Assembly (NCBI RefSeq): GCF_001295265.1
Contig: NZ_LJOD01000015.1
Coordinates: 60,197 to 124,196 of the forward strand
Source: Chryseobacterium indologenes
Lineage (GTDB): Bacteria > Bacteroidota > Bacteroidia > Flavobacteriales > Weeksellaceae
Reading direction: 5' to 3'
DNA length: 64,000 nucleotides
Position 1 is the stretch's first letter, and the number at the start of each line of letters is the position of its first letter. Of this stretch, positions 59,543 to 64,000 are shown piece after piece. The position numbers were made by a program, and so were the translations under genes. Under the pieces are notes generated by a model. The model ran no database searches. It saw only the letters and a program-made list of their open reading frames with translations, and was not told the DNA's origin.

Positions 59543-61736
59543 AATATACTACCAGCCAAATACTATTTCGCTAACTTACAATATAGCAAACGAGATTTTA
59601 TCCGGTGATACAGAGTTTATAGTAAGATTAATATTCTTAGAAGTGAACCCTGTAATACCAGATGAAGATGAAATTGAACTAACAACTGATAGTGTATTTT
59701 TATTAACAAAGACAAAAATTCCCAATATACCAGATGTCGGCTCAAAAGTAACAATTGAACTTAACTCTACATTAGATGTAGGACTGTACAACTATACAAT
59801 TGAAGGAAATTCGCCTTATGCAGATAACACCATTTCGATACCCGTCAATCTTAAAGTTATCAATTCTACTGATGATGTTGATCCTGTAGATATAGTTTAT
59901 AAGATCAAATATAAAATTGAACAAACTGATTTGAATGGCAATTTGATTGTTTGTGAAATTCATAAGGCCGGTTATAACGGTGTTACAATTCCTATCCAGG
60001 GAACTATAAAACACAATTACCAAGAAAAAAATGATCATTTTGAACCTATAACAGCGAGCAATTTACAGATTGAATTAGAATCAAGTTTAGACTTTAATTT
60101 AACTGAATTATATTCTGAAGATGAATATGAGTATAAGGCAGTTTTAAAGAGGAACAATCGCATTATTTTTTCCGGATTTATAAAACCTGACGGGATATTT
60201 GAAGACTATGTGTATGATAAATGGGTATTATCGATCGACGCTTATGATGGACTATCGACGTTGAAAAATATGGCTTTTACGAATAAAAATGGCAACAGGT
60301 TCACCGGGAATTATTCAGGGATTGATATAATTTATAATTGTCTAATAAAAACAGGTCAGAATCTTCCTATATTAATAAACTGTGATGTTTATTATGAGGG
60401 CTTTTTAGGTTATAATAGTATTTTTGATTATATATTTTTTAATACCGAAAGATATTTTCAGAACCCTGAAGAACCTATGGATTGCGAAAGTGTGTTAAAG
60501 TCAATTTTACAGATTTTCAATTGTTCAATTATTCAAATGTCTGGAAATTGGGTAATTTATCGCAGTGTAGACGTTTCAGAAATAATGATTTTTTATAAAT
60601 ACGTCGATGGAATTTTCTCAGAAGTAAATTCTTATTTCCCAAACGTGGTAGTTGGCAGCCAAATAGAAGGTGCTCCACGATTCCATTGTGAGGGAAATCA
60701 AAAGAAAAGCATTTCTCCAAGTGTTCAAGTTTATAGAATATTGTATGAGTATGGAGGTGCAAAATCTATTTTGAAAAATCCAGAGTTGAAAATAGAAGGT
60801 TCTGGTCTTGATATTCCAGGATGGGTTGTTGATAATTTAGATGGCCGTGTGGTACGAAATCCCAACGGTTCTGGTGTAGATTCTCAAACCAATTGGTTTG
60901 AAGGCGAATATCCAACATTACTCAGGCTGGCGCAAGATATTGATATTAGTCAGGGAGCGGTATTTAAACTCCTGATTAGATATTCAAATGATAATGAAAA
61001 CTCTGTCGGCATAAGATATTCCGTCGCTGTAGGCAATCAATGGTTGAATGAAGATGGCAGTTGGTCCACTGCCGGAGGTTCTATTTTTGTTAATAATTCC
61101 AATGGAATTTATGACCCTCCTTACCATAGATACACTGGAAAGGGTGAGGCGGTATTAGAAGCTTCGATTAAGGCTCCAACAAGTGGTAAATTAAACATTA
61201 TCATTTATCGAGATGTACATAGGTTAGGTGGTGGACGTTTTAAAGTTTTTAGTATATCATTGTCGGGTACTAATGAAGGTGATATAAAAGGAAGGGTTTA
61301 CACAGCACAAAGGACTAGGAAAAAATCTACAGTAACAAAGCCAAATATAACCGTATACAATGGGGATAGTCAGTCGGATTTATTTGTTGGAACCATTTAT
61401 AAACCTGATGAAATTCCAACCTCTAAATGGTATAGAACTGGAAAAGTAGAATCTAAAGAATTATTAGAGATCAATACCGAGGACAATTTGAGAATTGCGC
61501 CTAGACCTATGGGTATTTTTGATGGTGATGTGATGGGGTATTTACCTTTTTTAAGCATGTTGTCATTTAATAATATTCAAGGCAAATATTTACCTATGAA
61601 ATATTCTTACATATGTTCATCTAATATAGTTCAGCTTTCCAGTAGGGAATATTCTTCAGATTTTTTAGACGATTCTGAATTTTATGTAGACATAAAAAAC
61701 AACTATGAAAATGAAACAAAAGTGACAATTGTTTGA
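59532..61736 (+). CDS. Tail tip/baseplate hub-like minor tail protein
   Basis: A 734-residue mostly beta protein. N-terminal domain with EDEIELTTDSVFLLTKTKI, then a hub-like section (about 130-340; KRNNRIIFSGFIKPDGIFED, WVLSIDAYDGLSTLKN, DCESVLKSILQIFNCSIIQM) typical of siphovirus tail hub proteins, and a jelly-roll-like segment (about 420-570) that may bind glycans. It follows the tape measure, overlapping by 11 bases, as distal tail/hub genes do. Confidence 0.7.
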   Translation: MPVKIYYQPNTISLTYNIANEILSGDTEFIVRLIFLEVNPVIPDEDEIELTTDSVFLLTKTKIPNIPDVGSKVTIELNSTLDVGLYNYTIEGNSPYADNTISIPVNLKVINSTDDVDPVDIVYKIKYKIEQTDLNGNLIVCEIHKAGYNGVTIPIQGTIKHNYQEKNDHFEPITASNLQIELESSLDFNLTELYSEDEYEYKAVLKRNNRIIFSGFIKPDGIFEDYVYDKWVLSIDAYDGLSTLKNMAFTNKNGNRFTGNYSGIDIIYNCLIKTGQNLPILINCDVYYEGFLGYNSIFDYIFFNTERYFQNPEEPMDCESVLKSILQIFNCSIIQMSGNWVIYRSVDVSEIMIFYKYVDGIFSEVNSYFPNVVVGSQIEGAPRFHCEGNQKKSISPSVQVYRILYEYGGAKSILKNPELKIEGSGLDIPGWVVDNLDGRVVRNPNGSGVDSQTNWFEGEYPTLLRLAQDIDISQGAVFKLLIRYSNDNENSVGIRYSVAVGNQWLNEDGSWSTAGGSIFVNNSNGIYDPPYHRYTGKGEAVLEASIKAPTSGKLNIIIYRDVHRLGGGRFKVFSISLSGTNEGDIKGRVYTAQRTRKKSTVTKPNITVYNGDSQSDLFVGTIYKPDEIPTSKWYRTGKVESKELLEINTEDNLRIAPRPMGIFDGDVMGYLPFLSMLSFNNIQGKYLPMKYSYICSSNIVQLSSREYSSDFLDDSEFYVDIKNNYENETKVTIV

Positions 61737-61739
61737 ACA

Positions 61740-61757
61740 ATTTTCACTATATTAGAG
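61740..61757 (+). promoter_or_regulatory. Late repeat copy 5 (ATTTTCACTATATTAGAG), after the hub gene
   Basis: It starts four bases after the hub stop and ends 13 bases before ATG 61771. AGGAGG follows it, one of the few clear Shine-Dalgarno sequences in the window. Confidence 0.6.
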
Positions 61758-61770
61758 AAAAGGAGGTATA

Positions 61771-62265
61771 ATGGATCAGATCAGAGGAGAGGAAAACCTT
61801 TTTTACATCAAAAAAAACAACACTTGGGTTCCAGTCGCATGCCTGATTTCAAGTCCTGTTTCTGAAGAATCAGAAACCATAAAAACAACTACTCGTGATA
61901 ATGCAGGCTGGAATACTAACCTGCCAACAAATCAAAGCTATTCAATTGAATTAAATGGAATAATGATCAAGGATGATCTGGACAGCGGTAATAATATAAT
62001 TTCTTATCGTGAATTAAGATCATACAAACGTAACCGGGTGCTGATAGAGTGGATGCGAAAAACATTGTCAGGATGGTATGTTGATTCCGGAAGGGCGCAT
62101 ATTACCGCTATTTCAGATTCAGATACGGCTGGTGAGTTTATTTCTTTTAATGCCACGCTATTAGGATATGGAAAGCCAGAAGAATCGACAGACAAGGTTT
62201 ATTTACTTGGTGACAATGATGGGGAAATTTTAGGTGATGATGATAACACAGTAATAAAAACTTAA
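61771..62265 (+). CDS. Second tail-tube-like protein
   Basis: A 164-residue protein of the TP901-type tail protein pattern: VPVACLISSPVSEESETIKT, TRDNAGWNTNLPTNQSYSIE and FISFNATLLGYG. It is not obviously a copy of the tube protein at 55.6 kb, yet shares the domain type. It stands after the hub and before the tailspike, under its own repeat copy, and may form the tail tip or link the spike. Confidence 0.65.
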   Translation: MDQIRGEENLFYIKKNNTWVPVACLISSPVSEESETIKTTTRDNAGWNTNLPTNQSYSIELNGIMIKDDLDSGNNIISYRELRSYKRNRVLIEWMRKTLSGWYVDSGRAHITAISDSDTAGEFISFNATLLGYGKPEESTDKVYLLGDNDGEILGDDDNTVIKT

Positions 62266-62269
62266 TAAA

Positions 62270-62902
62270 ATGGGAGAACCAATTAATCCGGATTTAATAA
62301 TTATAAAAAACACAAAAGAATTAGATTATAATAATAATCCGCATGATTTACTCGCTGCTAATTCCGAAGGTAAATTAGTAAAAACAGATTATGCCGCTTT
62401 AAAGTCGGCTATCGTAACTGATTCTAAAGGAGAAGCTACTCCATTAAGCTCGCCAACTCCGTGGGCTCCGGGAGATGCTGATCTTTATGAAAAATGGGAT
62501 GTTAAAACTGCTGGAACTTATGTAAATTTCAAAGACGCTAGTAACACTGCGTTAGTAGTTACGACAGATCCGGACTTAAAAAATAACTTCGTTCAGATTT
62601 GGGTTAAAAACGGAGTTTCACAAAAAGTTTTATCATTAAAACCAATTAACGTTGCACAAACGGTTTTTGATCCAAACAATGACATCAATCCGTCAACAAT
62701 GAAGGCGGCTGCCAGCAGATGGGATAAAACCATTCAGGTCTTAGATTCATTTGTTAATGCGCAAAAAACAGAGGAATTAGAAATTTCAATGCCTTTAGCT
62801 GGTGAGACAAGCGGAGCGTATTTGTCTACTTCAGCGGCTCAGGTTCCTGAAACAGATTCAGCGAATGGAATTATAACAATGGCGGAACTGACCGGAACAT
62901 AA
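62270..62902 (+). CDS. N-terminal part of tail fibre/tailspike (before frameshift)
   Basis: A 210-residue N-terminal part ending at TAA 62900-62902. It opens with MGEPINPDLIIIKNTKELDY, a tail-attachment type start, and has WDVKTAGTYVNFKD and a repeat VLDSFVNAQKTEELEISMPL followed by AGETSGAYL. The next frame continues the protein without a start codon, so the natural gene extends beyond the stop; one missing base near ACATAAAA explains it. Confidence 0.65.
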   Translation: MGEPINPDLIIIKNTKELDYNNNPHDLLAANSEGKLVKTDYAALKSAIVTDSKGEATPLSSPTPWAPGDADLYEKWDVKTAGTYVNFKDASNTALVVTTDPDLKNNFVQIWVKNGVSQKVLSLKPINVAQTVFDPNNDINPSTMKAAASRWDKTIQVLDSFVNAQKTEELEISMPLAGETSGAYLSTSAAQVPETDSANGIITMAELTGT

Positions 62903-64000
62903 AAGTAGGAGGAAATAATGCGGAGTTCACCCATGTTATTGATAAGACTGCGCAGCAATATATATATTCCAGATATAAAGGTTCAACATCAGTTCCTTTA
63001 AAAACGCAATTTTTTAAATCTCGATTAGTTCCAGATATTAAATTGGACGCAGTAAAAGAAATGATTGAACCCGCTAGAACAGTTTTAGATTCATTTATTA
63101 ATCCAACAGAAACTATATGGCAGGAAATAATCATGCCATATTCAGGGGAAACAGACGGACAATATCTAGACGCTAATAAAAATGCATTTCCTGCGGCGGC
63201 TTGCGCATTTGGAATGATCCCTAATACAGAGTTTGGGACTGAATGGACGATGCTTAAGGTAGTAGGTAATTTCAATCTTCTTGGCACAAACGGGCTTCAT
63301 CTTTATCGGTATAGACCATCAGGAACAACGCCAAATCTGTTGGTAGGACTTAAGGGAGCGTCAGCTGAATACATTTATAATCTTGATTCTACGTATACTG
63401 GATTTGGATATTCAAGAGTAAAAGGTGAGCTTAAGTTCTATAAAGGCAAAGTCGTAAAACTTGCTCCGAGCTTAGATTCTGTTAAAAATTTCATGCTTGC
63501 CAACAGCGCAAAATCGAGACATAGATTTATAGATGCCTATACTGAATATAATGTGAAAGCATCAAACACAGCAGTCGTTAATACTACGAATTTAAATGAA
63601 GCAATTAAAGCAGCTTATAACGAAAGAATTCCGGTTATGCTACCAACTGGTAATATTAAGCATAATGGAATAGAATATATGCCAGGTGTTCAGATTTATG
63701 GGACGGGCCCCGGGACAGCACTATGGAATGAAGGAGGTACTTATGGAATTCGTTGTTTGGACCCCTATAACACTAATGAATATCGTCAGGGAGGCGGATT
63801 GTACAATCTTGTACTGTATGGAAACAATGTCGCTAATGTAGGAATTGATTTCCGGAATATGTTCTTTATAGACTTCCGGAGTGTAATTTTCATGAAGTTC
63901 AAAGTTTGGTCTGTTCGACTAACTGGCGTTATGGGGCATACATTTGATTATTGTGATGTTCAGGATGCTGGCTTTAATATTCTTACAAGCGATCAAAGTG
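62896..64000 (+). CDS. Continuation of the tailspike in the -1 frame; runs off the window
   Basis: Open frame from about 62851 to the window end, continuing the upstream protein as NIKVGGNNAEFTHVIDKTAQ. It holds the second repeat unit (VLDSFINPTETIWQEIIMP, GETDGQYL) and then a region with NLNEAIKAAYNERIPVMLP, VQIYGTGPGTALWN and GGGLYNLVLYGNNVANVGI, characteristic of right-handed beta-helix tailspikes that cut or bind surface polysaccharide. Usable starts are internal ATGs only. A lost base is more likely than a programmed shift because no slippery heptamer is present. Confidence 0.6.

Noticed and set aside
48914..61757. Similarity of CACTATA in the late repeat to the T7 RNA polymerase promoter.
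   Set aside because: Only seven bases match, the rest of the T7 consensus is absent, and no phage RNA polymerase gene is visible. A host-like -7 element or operator fits better.
62918..63001. ATG after AGGAGG at 62918 as the start of a new gene.
   Set aside because: Its frame closes after 27 codons, and the AGGAGG codes for Val-Gly-Gly in the frame that continues the tailspike. Shine-Dalgarno use is rare here.

Overview
The window looks like chromosome of a Chryseobacterium-type flavobacterium (Bacteroidota, Weeksellaceae). The evidence is AT-rich sequence, promoters of the TTG / TAnnTTTG type, very few Shine-Dalgarno sequences, a type IX secretion sorting domain, a DUF349 protein, a Pycsar-type DUF5706 protein, twin double-glycine bacteriocin-like peptides, and a full nuoA-N operon with the short flavobacterial NuoG. 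Genus placement is inference from gene content.

Layout. 1-4.2 kb: the end of an HD/DUF5706 protein, a JAMM-type lipoprotein gene broken by two nonsense codons, a DUF6705-like lipoprotein with a deleted relative beside it, and a secreted YD-like protein. 4.2-8.3 kb (minus): a GAF protein, small lipoproteins and a TPR fragment. 8.4-14.3 kb (minus): a cassette of LysM protein, DUF4280 PAAR-like protein, 1010-residue GH19 + M23 peptidoglycan hydrolase and lipoprotein. It reads as a contact-dependent or type VI (subtype iii) effector with its carrier and a candidate immunity protein. 14.5-29.3 kb (minus): nuoA to nuoN in order, ending in a strong terminator. An outer-membrane protein gene sits between nuoF and nuoG, and a dead four-helix-bundle gene between nuoI and nuoH. 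Several spacers carry degenerate short-word repeats. 29.5-40.5 kb: housekeeping genes (GNAT protein, zinc metallopeptidase, YigZ, RibD, DUF349, AroE, T9SS endonuclease I, LolE-like permease, RbfA, methylmalonyl-CoA epimerase) plus two tandem GG-leader six-cysteine peptides at 32.3-32.7 kb.

40.5-64 kb: a CAU tRNA gene is followed directly by a tyrosine integrase and a siphovirus-like HK97-type prophage that runs off the right edge. Its leftward early cluster (HTH protein, DUF3560 and small genes) meets the rightward genes at an operator-like region with an inverted repeat. A probable structured RNA with tRNA-like geometry and a SLOG protein come next. Then TerS, TerL, portal, MuF, prohead protease, capsid, connectors, tail tube, a G/GT pair with a lambda-type GGGAAAG slip site, tape measure, hub-like protein, a second tail-tube-like protein and a frameshifted beta-helix tailspike.

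Five near-identical copies of CACTATATTAGAG lie 13-21 bases before the start codons of separate late genes, one just after a terminator. They look like a dedicated phage late promoter or operator. No replication or lysis genes are visible in the part shown.
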